A stretch of DNA of 64,000 bases from Paraburkholderia humisilvae (lineage in GTDB: Bacteria; Pseudomonadota; Gammaproteobacteria; Burkholderiales; Burkholderiaceae), in the NCBI RefSeq assembly GCF_902859855.1, contig NZ_CADIKH010000013.1, forward strand, positions 62,001 to 126,000, written 5' to 3'. The stretch's first letter is position 1. The number at the start of each line of letters is the position of its first letter. The position numbers and the translations under genes were made by a program. The notes under the pieces are model-generated. The model was not told the origin of the DNA, searched no databases, and saw nothing but the letters and a program-made list of their open reading frames with translations. Below are positions 53,490-62,207 of the stretch, one piece after another.

Positions 53490-54347
53490 ATGCAGAAGTT
53501 TTCCAAGCCGCAACCCGCTGCGGCGCTCGATAGCCGGCAACTCGATCTGCCGCTCTTCGAAGCGCCCGGCAAGTCCGAGTCATCGCCGCAGCCGTCGCCG
53601 GCGGTTCCACTTGCGCCCGATGGCACGAAGCTGCGCCACATCGCGCTGGGCTCACGTTCGCTGTACTACCACCTGAAGCGCTCGTCGCGCCGCTCGATCG
53701 GCTTTGCGATCGACAGCAGCGGTCTCACGATCACTGCGCCGCGTTGGGTCACGCTGACCGATATCGAAACCGCGATCGCGGAAAAGCAGCGCTGGATTTT
53801 CACCAAGCTCACCGAATGGCAAACGCGTGTCGAGCAACGCGCATTGCCGCGCGTGGACTGGAAGGATGGCGCGCAAGTACCTTATCTGGGGCAGCCGGTA
53901 CGCGTGACGCTCGGCGCACCCAACGGCACACTGCTGTTCGATGCGCAACATGCGGCGCTCGCGCTGCCGTTGCCGATGCAGGCGGACCCGCAGCAGATCA
54001 AGGACCGCGTGCAAGGCTGGCTGCAAAGCGAGGCGAAGCGGCTGTTCGGCGAACGCCTCGCGATTTACGCGGCAAAGCTGGGGGTGAACTACCGCGCCTA
54101 TGCGCTATCGTCGGCAGCGACGCGCTGGGGCAGTTGTTCGAGCGACGGCAAGATTCGCCTGAACTGGCGGCTTATTCACTTTCCGGTGTCGATCATTGAC
54201 TATGTGGTCGCACACGAGCTCGCGCACTTGCGCGAAATGAATCATAGCCCGCGCTTCTGGCAAACCGTCGAATCGATTTTCCCCGAGTTCCGCGAAGCGC
54301 GGCAAACACTCAAGCACCATCCGCCTGAACTGCTGCCCGCACTTTAG
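53490..54347 (+). CDS. YgjP-like (M48/SprT-type) metal-dependent hydrolase
   Basis: The 285-residue protein has the zinc motif VVAHELAHLREMNHSPRFW with His242, Glu243, His246 and a third ligand near His252, and upstream RRSIGFAIDSSGLTITAPRW, RWGSCSSDGKIRLNWRLIHF. This is the YgjP/DUF45 family, often annotated as an M48 metallopeptidase, of unclear substrate. A Pro/Ser-rich disordered N-terminus of ~40 residues precedes the fold. It lies after the plsC terminator but may be read through. No signal peptide is present, so it is cytosolic. Confidence 0.87.
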   Translation: MQKFSKPQPAAALDSRQLDLPLFEAPGKSESSPQPSPAVPLAPDGTKLRHIALGSRSLYYHLKRSSRRSIGFAIDSSGLTITAPRWVTLTDIETAIAEKQRWIFTKLTEWQTRVEQRALPRVDWKDGAQVPYLGQPVRVTLGAPNGTLLFDAQHAALALPLPMQADPQQIKDRVQGWLQSEAKRLFGERLAIYAAKLGVNYRAYALSSAATRWGSCSSDGKIRLNWRLIHFPVSIIDYVVAHELAHLREMNHSPRFWQTVESIFPEFREARQTLKHHPPELLPAL

Positions 54348-54441
54348 ATCGAGGCGCGCGTTGCGACGTCGCGAACAGGCTGACGTTGCAGCGTGAACGG
54401 GCGTCGCGGCGCGCGATCGCTCGCCGCGCTTCGCTACAGCA

Positions 54442-54828
54442 TCAAGACTTCTTCTGGATGAACTCGATCTTATAGCCGTCCGGATCCGTGATAAACGCGA
54501 TCACCGTCGTGCCATGTTTCATCGGGCCGGCTTCGCGCACCACCGTGCCGCCCTGTGCCTTGATCTTGTCGCACGCGGCATACGCATCTTCGACTTCGAT
54601 CGCGAGGTGGCCAAAACCCGCGCCCAGGTCGTACGACCCGGTATCCCAGTTGTGCGTCAATTCGATGACCGTGCCCTCACGCTCATCGGTATAGCCGACG
54701 AACGCCAGCGTAAACTTGCCATCCGGGTAGTCCTGGCGGCGCAGCACTTTCATGCCGAGCAGCTCGGTATAGAACTTGATCGAGTGGTCCAGATTGCCGA
54801 CGCGAAGCATCGTATGGAGAAGACGCAT
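54442..54828 (-). CDS. gloA: Lactoylglutathione lyase (glyoxalase I)
   Basis: The 128-residue enzyme keeps the four metal ligands of bacterial glyoxalase I, His5, Glu56, His74 and Glu122, in [31 protein letters not shown] and DGYKIEFIQ. It converts the methylglyoxal-glutathione adduct to S-lactoylglutathione. GAGGAG lies six bases before the ATG at 54828. It is convergent with the metallopeptidase gene. The glycerol genes and chaC elsewhere in the window touch the same methylglyoxal/glutathione economy, but no regulatory link is visible. Confidence 0.96.
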   Translation of the reverse strand: MRLLHTMLRVGNLDHSIKFYTELLGMKVLRRQDYPDGKFTLAFVGYTDEREGTVIELTHNWDTGSYDLGAGFGHLAIEVEDAYAACDKIKAQGGTVVREAGPMKHGTTVIAFITDPDGYKIEFIQKKS

Positions 54829-54903
54829 CGTGAACTCCTCATTGCGTGGTGTGGAGGACGTAAACGTACCGAAAAAGCGCTGTCCGCGCTGACGCCGCGA
54901 CGC

Positions 54904-56028
54904 TCAGAACAGATGCCGTAAGCCAGCCATCAGGCCGACCTGCGTGCTCTTCTGCGCGAGCCCTACGCTGTTGACGCCTTGCAACTGCGCGCCGATCAGG
55001 TCGCCGCGATAGAGCGCGTAGTCGGCTTCGACATAGACGTCAGTGCGTTTCGAAAGGCTATAGTCAGCGACAAATTGGCACTGCCATGCGGAGCCATCCT
55101 GCGCGTCGGTTTTGCCGTCCTGCAGCGTGCGCCATACATTGAGCGCGAGATGCCACGCATCGCCGAGTGCCTGTGTGACGCCGCCGAAGATCATCCGGCG
55201 CCGCGAGAAATCGGTGTACTTGAGCGCGGCGAGCACCGGCGCGGTAAACGGCCCGTTAGCGAAGTTCGAAAAACCCACATCGTTGCGATTGACGATATAG
55301 CCGAGCGCCGCACGCGTGCCGTCCCACACGAACGCGCCACCGAACGTCCATGCTTTCGCGGTACTACCGTTCAGCGAATCGCGCGTTTCCTCGTACGCGC
55401 CGCCGAGATTGAGCGGACCGTCCTTCGGCGACCAGGCCACCGCGGCGCCGTATTGCGAGCCGTATGACAGGTGGCCCGCGACGCCGCCGAACGCATAGCC
55501 GGCGGCAAACGTCACGCCGGCCACGCGAGCCTGATACTGCACCTGGTTGCTGGTCCAGATGCCACCTGACATCGTGACTTCCGGCTGAAAACTGAAATCG
55601 TATGGAATCCACGGATTACTGCCATAGCCGCCGATCGTGATGCCCTCGATCAGCACGTTCGGCTGCCGACCGATAATGAGTCGTCCATATGAAGGCGACT
55701 GCACGCCGACCTGCGCTTCGTTGAAGAACGGCAGTGTCGGGTCGCTTTGCCCGGTATTGATGGTGAAGCGGTTCTCGATCCTGAAAAAAGCGCTCCAGCC
55801 GCCGCCGAGATCATCGGTGCCTCTGAGCCCCCAACGGCTTTCGCTCATGCCACCGGTACCGAGACCGAGGGTCGAATCGCCGGCCGTGTTCGTATGGGTC
55901 AGATAGCGCACGCTTTCATCGACGATGCCGTACAGCGTGACGCTCGACTGCGCATGCAACGGCGAACCTGGCAGCGCCGATAGCGCCGACGCCGGCAACA
56001 GCATGACTAACCATCTGCGGACCTTCAC
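54904..56028 (-). CDS. Outer-membrane general porin
   Basis: The 374-residue precursor has a signal peptide (MKVRRWLVMLLPASALSALP ending near LHAQ) and then SSVTLYGIVDESVRYLTHTN, typical of the 16-stranded Gram-negative porin family of Burkholderia. Further strands include SRWGLRGTDDLGGGWSAFFR IENRF, SPSYGRLIIGRQPNV and a C-terminal VGLMAGLRHLF ending in Phe, the outer-membrane insertion signal. The start is GTG at 56028 with AAGGAG eight bases upstream. It is flanked by the adhesin gene and gloA. Its cargo is not predictable. Confidence 0.94.
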   Translation of the reverse strand: MKVRRWLVMLLPASALSALPGSPLHAQSSVTLYGIVDESVRYLTHTNTAGDSTLGLGTGGMSESRWGLRGTDDLGGGWSAFFRIENRFTINTGQSDPTLPFFNEAQVGVQSPSYGRLIIGRQPNVLIEGITIGGYGSNPWIPYDFSFQPEVTMSGGIWTSNQVQYQARVAGVTFAAGYAFGGVAGHLSYGSQYGAAVAWSPKDGPLNLGGAYEETRDSLNGSTAKAWTFGGAFVWDGTRAALGYIVNRNDVGFSNFANGPFTAPVLAALKYTDFSRRRMIFGGVTQALGDAWHLALNVWRTLQDGKTDAQDGSAWQCQFVADYSLSKRTDVYVEADYALYRGDLIGAQLQGVNSVGLAQKSTQVGLMAGLRHLF

Positions 56029-56397
56029 GATGCCGTCTCCTTGAGGTGCGGGACGTGCTTATGCGGCCTGAATGGGTTCTGAACGGCGGGGAAACGGCGG
56101 GGCAACTGCGGAGTCCGCAGAATAATGCCTGACGTAAGGCGGGATGTGCGAAATATGTAAGGCGCGTGACACGCCAAAGCGGGATGCCGTCGAAAGGCTC
56201 CGTGACACAACGCGGTGCTGGTACGCCGCGGCTCGGCGTGACGTAACGTAGCGTAGCGTGGCGTAGCAAAACGCCCGTGACGAAGTGGCAAGCGGCGGGG
56301 GCGGAGCGCGCGCGACGCAGTCGATCGATGCACGCGCCCCGTGATGGAGCCAGGATGGCGACGTCGGTCTGCTACACGGCGCCGTTATACGCGGGCA
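56029..56397. other. Intergenic region between porin and adhesin genes
   Basis: This 369-base stretch has no supported gene. It contains a five-fold run of GTARC-like pentamers (GTAAC GTAGC GTAGC GTGGC, GTAGC at 56243-56267) and should hold the porin promoter. Downstream of the adhesin stop no strong terminator was seen. Confidence 0.5.
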
Positions 56398-58659
56398 TCA
56401 CCACTGAAAACCCGCGCCCGCGACAAATCCGACGTTGCCATTGGTGCTGGTGTTACCCGACAGCTTCACCACGAACTTATTGTTCTGCGTCACATACGAT
56501 GCGCCGAATGCGGCGCCCGACTGGCCGCCGTAGCGCGCTCCCGCGACTGCGACCATCGTCTTGCCGGGTTGCGTTGGCTGCGGCAGACCCGCGACCGCCA
56601 TCGCGGCGGCCGTGCCCGCGTTCGCGCCTTTTGCGACGTCGTTGATCTGGCCTTGCAGACCGGAAATCTGCTGGTTCGTATTCGCGACCGCGGCGTTCAG
56701 CTGATTGACGTTGACCGCGTCGCTGCCTTGCACGCCCGCCGCCACGTTGACAATTTGACGCTCCGCGCCCGGCGCGCCCACCGACACCGTATTGTCGCGG
56801 CTCGCGACCGCGTTCGCGCCGAGTGCGACCGAGTTGTTCGCTGTTGCATGCGCCTGCGAACCGAGTGCGACGGAAGCGGAGCCGGCCGCCTGCGCGCGGT
56901 CGCCGAGCGCGGTTGAATCGTTGCCCGTTGCCTGAGCGCCGCCTCCAGCCGCGAACGAATTCGAACCCGTGGCCGCGGCGGGACCATCGACCGTGCTCGC
57001 CGAAATATAGGCGGAGCCGTTTGCGTTGTAGTTCTGCACGGCCTGGCCGAGGGACGCAATCTGCTGGTTCGTCGCGAAGAGTTGCGCGCCGGTGACCGCA
57101 TCGGTACTGGTTGCCGTCAGGTCCCCGTCCTGCAGGTTGGTCAGTTGCACCTGTGCGCTACTGCCCGTTCCGCCGAGCGTGACGCGATCGTGAGCGGCGC
57201 TGTCATAGGCGACCTGATCCGCCGGATCCGTTTGAGGCGCTGCGCCGACATTGGCTCTGACGGCCGCCGCGCGCAGCAACGTGCCGTTGCTGGTGTCGCC
57301 ACCTGTGCCCGGGATAGCCGCGGCGATCGCCGCGTTCATCTGGCCGAATGTCACCGCGTCGCTATAGTTCACTGCATCCGCGACGTTCACGATGCGACGC
57401 TTCGCCGTATTCGAGCCTACCGCGAACGTGTTGCTCTGGTTCGTCGACGAACCCGCGCCGATCGCGATCGAATTGACCGCGGTGGCACGCGCGTTCGCGC
57501 CGATCGCCAAGGTATTGTCGCCGGTGGCCTGCGCAAAGCCGCCGATTGCCACTGCATTGGCGCCCGACGCAGTGGCATCCTGCGCGGATGTATCGCCGAA
57601 CTTGATGAACTTGAGCTTCGTCGAGATATCGGCTGCCGCTGCCGACGCGTCGGTAATACGCTGGTCGAGTGCATCGACCGCACCGTCCACGCCGATCACC
57701 GTGTCACCTCCTACGCTGTATCGGGGCATCGTAATGCCGCCATCGGCATTGACGAACGAGCCGCCACCGAGCGCCGCCGCGATGCTGGACGCCGAGTTGT
57801 AGAGTTGCGCGCCATTGATCGCGTCCCTGCTGCCGGCGCCGACGGCGCCCGCGGCCAGATTCGTGATCGTCGTGCCGCTCGTGCCTCCGGCAAGTGTGAT
57901 CTTGCCTTTGGCCATGTCGTCATAGGCCACGAATGCATTGGTCGGATTGCCCGACGTGTCGATATTCAGGCCCGCTGCCTTCAGTTGCCCGACATTCACC
58001 GCGTCCGTATTGTTGATGCCCGCCGACATGTTCGTCACGCGCCGCGTTAGCGAGCCGGTGAGATTCTGGTTAAGCAATGCGGTATCTGACGAATTGCCGT
58101 CACCGCCATTGCCATACGTGCCCTTCAGCGGATTGTCGCCGACCCGGCCGACCGACACCGTGTTCGCTTCGGTCGCGACGGACCCGGTGCCGAGCGCGAC
58201 GCTGTTCTGCGCGCCACTCGCGACGTACGACGCCGCGCCGACCGCGCTGCCATAGTACGAGAAGATCTGGCTGCTAAAGCCGAACCCGGACGCAAAGCTG
58301 ACGTTTGCCGGCACATAGCCGTACGCGCCGACCACCGTCTCGCCGAGATTGTGTGGGGCATCCTTGACACCCGCATTCGCAAAGCAGCCTCCGACGACCG
58401 ACCAGGTACCGCTGCCGGCGTTGCTCGTTGTACAGTTTTGCCCCGTTGCCTTGTCCGTGTCGTTAATCGTAATGGCGCTGGCGAACGAGGGTCCCGATGC
58501 CGACAGGCCCGCGACGCTCAATACAATCATCGCGATGCCGGCCGTGACCGTCGTACGTGTCGACGCTTGCCTTGTCCGGTCTTCAGCCATTTTCAACGCC
58601 GCCGCCCGAATGGGCGTCAACCTCAATTCATTCCATACGACCTGCCGGCTCTTATTCAT
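56398..58659 (-). CDS. Trimeric autotransporter adhesin (YadA-like)
   Basis: The 753-residue protein starts with an extended signal peptide (ESPR) MNKSRQVVWNELRLTPIRAA and a hydrophobic core TVTAGIAMIVLSVAGLSAS. The passenger has YadA head repeats of the form NSVALGxxA, DNTLAIGANARATAVNSIAI G and DSTALGDRAQAAGSASVALG, several neck-like DAVNVGQLKA or DAVTGAQLFATNQQI segments and coiled-coil stalk pieces. The C-terminal anchor contains GARYGGQSGAAFGASYV and ends NGNVGFVAGAGFQW, typical of the 12-stranded trimeric barrel. It is a type Vc surface protein, probably mediating adhesion or autoaggregation. AGGA precedes the ATG at 58659. The gene reads as intact. Confidence 0.93.
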   Translation of the reverse strand: MNKSRQVVWNELRLTPIRAAALKMAEDRTRQASTRTTVTAGIAMIVLSVAGLSASGPSFASAITINDTDKATGQNCTTSNAGSGTWSVVGGCFANAGVKDAPHNLGETVVGAYGYVPANVSFASGFGFSSQIFSYYGSAVGAASYVASGAQNSVALGTGSVATEANTVSVGRVGDNPLKGTYGNGGDGNSSDTALLNQNLTGSLTRRVTNMSAGINNTDAVNVGQLKAAGLNIDTSGNPTNAFVAYDDMAKGKITLAGGTSGTTITNLAAGAVGAGSRDAINGAQLYNSASSIAAALGGGSFVNADGGITMPRYSVGGDTVIGVDGAVDALDQRITDASAAAADISTKLKFIKFGDTSAQDATASGANAVAIGGFAQATGDNTLAIGANARATAVNSIAIGAGSSTNQSNTFAVGSNTAKRRIVNVADAVNYSDAVTFGQMNAAIAAAIPGTGGDTSNGTLLRAAAVRANVGAAPQTDPADQVAYDSAAHDRVTLGGTGSSAQVQLTNLQDGDLTATSTDAVTGAQLFATNQQIASLGQAVQNYNANGSAYISASTVDGPAAATGSNSFAAGGGAQATGNDSTALGDRAQAAGSASVALGSQAHATANNSVALGANAVASRDNTVSVGAPGAERQIVNVAAGVQGSDAVNVNQLNAAVANTNQQISGLQGQINDVAKGANAGTAAAMAVAGLPQPTQPGKTMVAVAGARYGGQSGAAFGASYVTQNNKFVVKLSGNTSTNGNVGFVAGAGFQW

Positions 58660-58867
58660 TTTTCAATCCTAAATAATTTGAAAGGAAATAATTCATCAAG
58701 AATTCTTCCAATCAGCTGTATCGCGACGCACGGGTAACAGTGCGCTGAAGTATAGAAACCCCGCGACCTATCGCCTTATAGGACTAGTCTGAAAACCTCG
58801 GTTCCGCTCACTTACTTAGGAATGCAACGCAAATGAGATAAGAGATTGAATGATCGGGCGACTTCGC
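58660..58867. other. AT-rich promoter region of the adhesin gene
   Basis: By hand count the first 60 bases upstream of the adhesin are about 27% G+C, very low for this sequence. AAATAATT occurs twice (58671 and 58687), and an inverted repeat CCTAT-CGCCTT-ATAGG lies at 58768-58783. This looks like the promoter and a likely site for a nucleoid-type silencer. No other gene is seen. Confidence 0.6.
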
Positions 58868-59722
58868 TTAAGCGCGCGAATCCGACACCGCCCGCGCGAC
58901 TCGCACATATTCGTCGACCGGCACATCCTCCGCGCGTCGCGCGAGGTCGAAGCCAAGTGCGTCAAAATCGATGACGTCGCGATACCCGGCCAGCGTATTG
59001 CGCAACATCTTGCGCCTCTGCGAAAACGCGGCGGTCACGACGTCGCCGAGCGTCGCCTCGTCGACATCCGGCAACTCGTGCGGTGCGTAAGGGATCATTC
59101 GCACAATCGCGGAGTCGACTTTCGGGGGCGGCTGGAACGACTCGGGCGGCACATCCAGCAGCTTGTCGATCACGTACCGGTACTGCAGCATCACCGACAG
59201 ACGGCCAAACGCCTTGCTGCCCGGTTCCGCAACCATCCGCTCGACCACTTCGTTCTGCAGCATGAAGTGCTGATCGATCACGCACTGCGCGTACGTCGCG
59301 AGATGAAACAGCAGAGGGCTCGAGATGTTGTACGGCAGATTGCCGACGATGCGCAGCGACGGTTTGTGATTCGGCGTGCCGGACTCAATGGGTACCGCGA
59401 GCGCGCTGAAATCGAACGCGAGCGCGTCGCCCTCATGCAACCGCAGCCGCTCGCCGAATTGCTTCCTGAGCCGCTCGATCAGATCGCGGTCCAGTTCGAC
59501 CGCGTGCAGCGGCGAGTCCGGTGTCGCGAGCCTTTCGACCAGCGGCTCGGTGAGCGCGCCGAGGCCCGGACCGATTTCGACCATCCGCTCACCGCGTTGC
59601 GGGCGAATCAGATTGACGATCGAATCGATGACACTGAGATCGACGAGGAAGTTCTGCCCGAACCGCTTGCGTGCGAAATGGCCCTGGTGCTGCCGGCTCG
59701 GGTGCGGTCTGCTGGATGACAT
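58868..59722 (-). CDS. rsmA: 16S rRNA (adenine1518/1519-N6) dimethyltransferase
   Basis: The 284-residue KsgA/RsmA enzyme has [20 protein letters not shown], the SAM site [37 protein letters not shown] and the catalytic [14 protein letters not shown], plus [16 protein letters not shown]-like [17 protein letters not shown]. It dimethylates two adenines near the 3' end of 16S rRNA. It is last in the minus-strand row lptD-surA-pdxA-rsmA, 19 bases after pdxA. Confidence 0.96.
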   Translation of the reverse strand: MSSSRPHPSRQHQGHFARKRFGQNFLVDLSVIDSIVNLIRPQRGERMVEIGPGLGALTEPLVERLATPDSPLHAVELDRDLIERLRKQFGERLRLHEGDALAFDFSALAVPIESGTPNHKPSLRIVGNLPYNISSPLLFHLATYAQCVIDQHFMLQNEVVERMVAEPGSKAFGRLSVMLQYRYVIDKLLDVPPESFQPPPKVDSAIVRMIPYAPHELPDVDEATLGDVVTAAFSQRRKMLRNTLAGYRDVIDFDALGFDLARRAEDVPVDEYVRVARAVSDSRA

Positions 59723-59741
59723 CGAAAATGTATTGAGGGAG

Positions 59742-60755
59742 TCAGGCGGCGCGCCGATGGCGCGCCATCGACACCGCGGTATCGATCGCGGCGATCAGGC
59801 TGCCGGCGTCCGCGCGGCCGGTGCCGGCCAGGTCGAGCGCGGTGCCGTGGTCGACCGACGTGCGAATGATCGGCAAACCGAGCGTTACGTTGATGCCTTC
59901 GCCAAAGGTTGCGTACTTCAGCACCGGCAGACCCTGGTCATGGAACATTGCGAGCACGCAATCGGCTTCGGTCAGATAGCGCGGCTGGAACAGCGTGTCA
60001 GCCGGATACGGTCCGCGTGCATCGATGCCCATCGCGTTCGCCCGCTTGAGCGCAGGCGCGATCACGTCGATTTCCTCGTGGCCGAGATAGCCGTTCTCGC
60101 CCGCATGCGGATTAAGGCCAGTAACCAGGATGCGCGGCGCGGGCAGGCCGAAATGATGGCGCAGATCGTGATCGATGATACGCAGCGTATCGACGATTCC
60201 CGCGACGCTAAGCGCTGCCGCCACATCCTTCAAAGGCAGGTGCGTCGTCGCGAGCGCAACGCGCAGCGGACGCTGGCCGGTGCCGGCGAGCATCATCACG
60301 ACATGCGGCGTCTGGGTGCGTTCAGCGAGATATTCGGTGTGGCCAGTGAACGGCACACCGGCATCGTTGATCGTGCTCTTTTGCAGTGGCGCGGTGACGA
60401 TCGCATCGAAGCGGCCCGCGAGCGCGCCATCAATCGCGGTATCGAGCAGCGCCAGCACGTAGCGGCCATTGGCCGCATCGAGCTTGCCCGGCCGCGACGG
60501 CGCGCCAAGCGGATGGTGCAGAACGTCGATGCGCCGCCCTTGCAATGCGCTCCAATCGATGCCAACCGCCTGCGCGCGCTCCGTCAGCAGCGCCGCATCG
60601 CCGAGCACGGTGAAATGCGCATCCGGCCAATGCGCGCCGGCCGCCGCGAGCGCTTGCGCGGTCAGCTCGGGACCGACGCCCGCCGGCTCACCGGTGGTGA
60701 TGACGATACGCGATGGGGCCGAATGCGGTGCCGAAGACGAAGTGGCAGGCGTCAT
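59742..60755 (-). CDS. pdxA: 4-hydroxythreonine-4-phosphate dehydrogenase
   Basis: The 337-residue enzyme has [89 protein letters not shown] and [26 protein letters not shown], with the metal-binding histidines of PdxA. It makes the precursor of pyridoxine 5'-phosphate. It lies eight bases after the surA stop, so the two are one transcript. The serC product at 12780 acts in the same pathway, but the genes are not linked. Confidence 0.96.
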   Translation of the reverse strand: MTPATSSSAPHSAPSRIVITTGEPAGVGPELTAQALAAAGAHWPDAHFTVLGDAALLTERAQAVGIDWSALQGRRIDVLHHPLGAPSRPGKLDAANGRYVLALLDTAIDGALAGRFDAIVTAPLQKSTINDAGVPFTGHTEYLAERTQTPHVVMMLAGTGQRPLRVALATTHLPLKDVAAALSVAGIVDTLRIIDHDLRHHFGLPAPRILVTGLNPHAGENGYLGHEEIDVIAPALKRANAMGIDARGPYPADTLFQPRYLTEADCVLAMFHDQGLPVLKYATFGEGINVTLGLPIIRTSVDHGTALDLAGTGRADAGSLIAAIDTAVSMARHRRAA

Positions 60756-60763
60756 GATCGAAG

Positions 60764-62122
60764 TTACTGCAGGGTAGCGGGCACGGTCTTATAGTCCACA
60801 TACGCGGTATCGCGCAGTTCACGCAGCCAGTCCGCGTACGCCTGCTCCGCCTTGCGCTGGCCGATCGCCTGGCGCGCCAGATCCATCTGCTGCGCGACCG
60901 AGCCTTCGGCTTCGCGGCGGCCCAGCACCTGAATCAGGTGGTAGCCGTATTCGGTCCGTACCGGGTCGCTGATCTGACCGTCCTGCAGACTGTTCATCGC
61001 CCGCTCGAATTCCGGCACAGTCTCGCCGGGGCTCACCCAGCCGAGATCGCCGCCCTGCGACGCCGAACCGTCCTGCGAATAGGTGCGCGCGAATTTGTCG
61101 AAGTCGCCGCCCTGCTGGATTTCCTGCTTGATCTCAAGCAGCTTCTCGCGCGCTTGCGGCTCCGACTGCCCGTCGCCGACACGCAGCAGAATGTGTCGCA
61201 CATGTGTTTGCACAAGCCTTGCCGAATCGCCTGTCACGCCCTGGCCGGTGCGGCGGTCGACGAGGCGCACGATCTCGAAGCCGTCGCTGGTGCGGATCAC
61301 CGACGGGTTCACCTGCCCCGCACGCAGAGTCGACGCCGCCGTGACGAATTCCGGCGGCAGCTTCGACGGCGACAGGAAGCCCATGTCGCCGCCTTTGCTC
61401 GCGTCCGTGGCCTGCGAATTCGACTTCGCAAGCTTTTCGAAATCATCGCCGCTGCCGCTCATCGCCTGCTTGAGGAGATCGTCGGCTTTCTTCTGCGCGG
61501 CTTCGATATCGGTTTGCGACGCATTGAGCGGCGCCTTCAGGAGGATATGCTCGAAGCGCAGGTCGTTCGTCGAGCCGGCGGTCGGTCCGCGCTGGCTCGC
61601 AATGTAGTTCGCGACTTCCGCGTCCGACACGGTGACCTTGCTGTCCACTTCCTTCTCGCGCAGCCGCGACAGGATCAGTTCGGTCTTCGCATCGCCGGTG
61701 AAGGTCGTCCATGGCACGCCTTCGGCCTCGATGCGCGCGCGGTACACCGCAAGCGTCATGTTGTTCGCCTGCGCGAGACGCTCGAGCGTCCGTTGCACGG
61801 TTGCGTCATCGACGGTGATGTTGTCTTCGCGTGCCTTTTGCAGCTGGATGCGTTCGAGCACCATCTGGTTCAGCACCTGCTGGCGCAACTGGTCCGCAGG
61901 CGGAATCGGCGCGTGCTGCTGATTCAGCCGGCGCGTGATCAGTCCCATGCGCTCGTCGAGCTCGCGCTGCGTGATCACGCCATTGTTGACAACGGCCGCG
62001 ATCGTATCGATTGTCTGGCCACTGCTGTTATTGAGAGCCTGAGCGTGCGCAGGCCCCGCTGGCAGGAAGAACGCGGCAGCCGCGACCCCGGTCGCGAACG
62101 TTGCCAAACGAAGCTTTTTCAT
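60764..62122 (-). CDS. surA: Periplasmic peptidyl-prolyl isomerase and chaperone SurA
   Basis: The 452-residue precursor starts [20 protein letters not shown] with a signal ending near AHAQ. The N-terminal chaperone part ([30 protein letters not shown]) is followed by two parvulin domains, about 195-300 ([36 protein letters not shown]) and 310-410 ([42 protein letters not shown]). It escorts outer-membrane proteins, including LptD, to the BAM complex. GGGAATC precedes the ATG at 62122. It lies 85 bases after lptD. Confidence 0.96.
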   Translation of the reverse strand: MKKLRLATFATGVAAAAFFLPAGPAHAQALNNSSGQTIDTIAAVVNNGVITQRELDERMGLITRRLNQQHAPIPPADQLRQQVLNQMVLERIQLQKAREDNITVDDATVQRTLERLAQANNMTLAVYRARIEAEGVPWTTFTGDAKTELILSRLREKEVDSKVTVSDAEVANYIASQRGPTAGSTNDLRFEHILLKAPLNASQTDIEAAQKKADDLLKQAMSGSGDDFEKLAKSNSQATDASKGGDMGFLSPSKLPPEFVTAASTLRAGQVNPSVIRTSDGFEIVRLVDRRTGQGVTGDSARLVQTHVRHILLRVGDGQSEPQAREKLLEIKQEIQQGGDFDKFARTYSQDGSASQGGDLGWVSPGETVPEFERAMNSLQDGQISDPVRTEYGYHLIQVLGRREAEGSVAQQMDLARQAIGQRKAEQAYADWLRELRDTAYVDYKTVPATLQ

Positions 62123-62207
62123 GATTCCCACAGATACTCCAATGATGTCGGGCGGATGTTGCATATTCGCAGCCCGTCTCTTCGCATTTTATAAGCGGCC
62201 GAAACCG

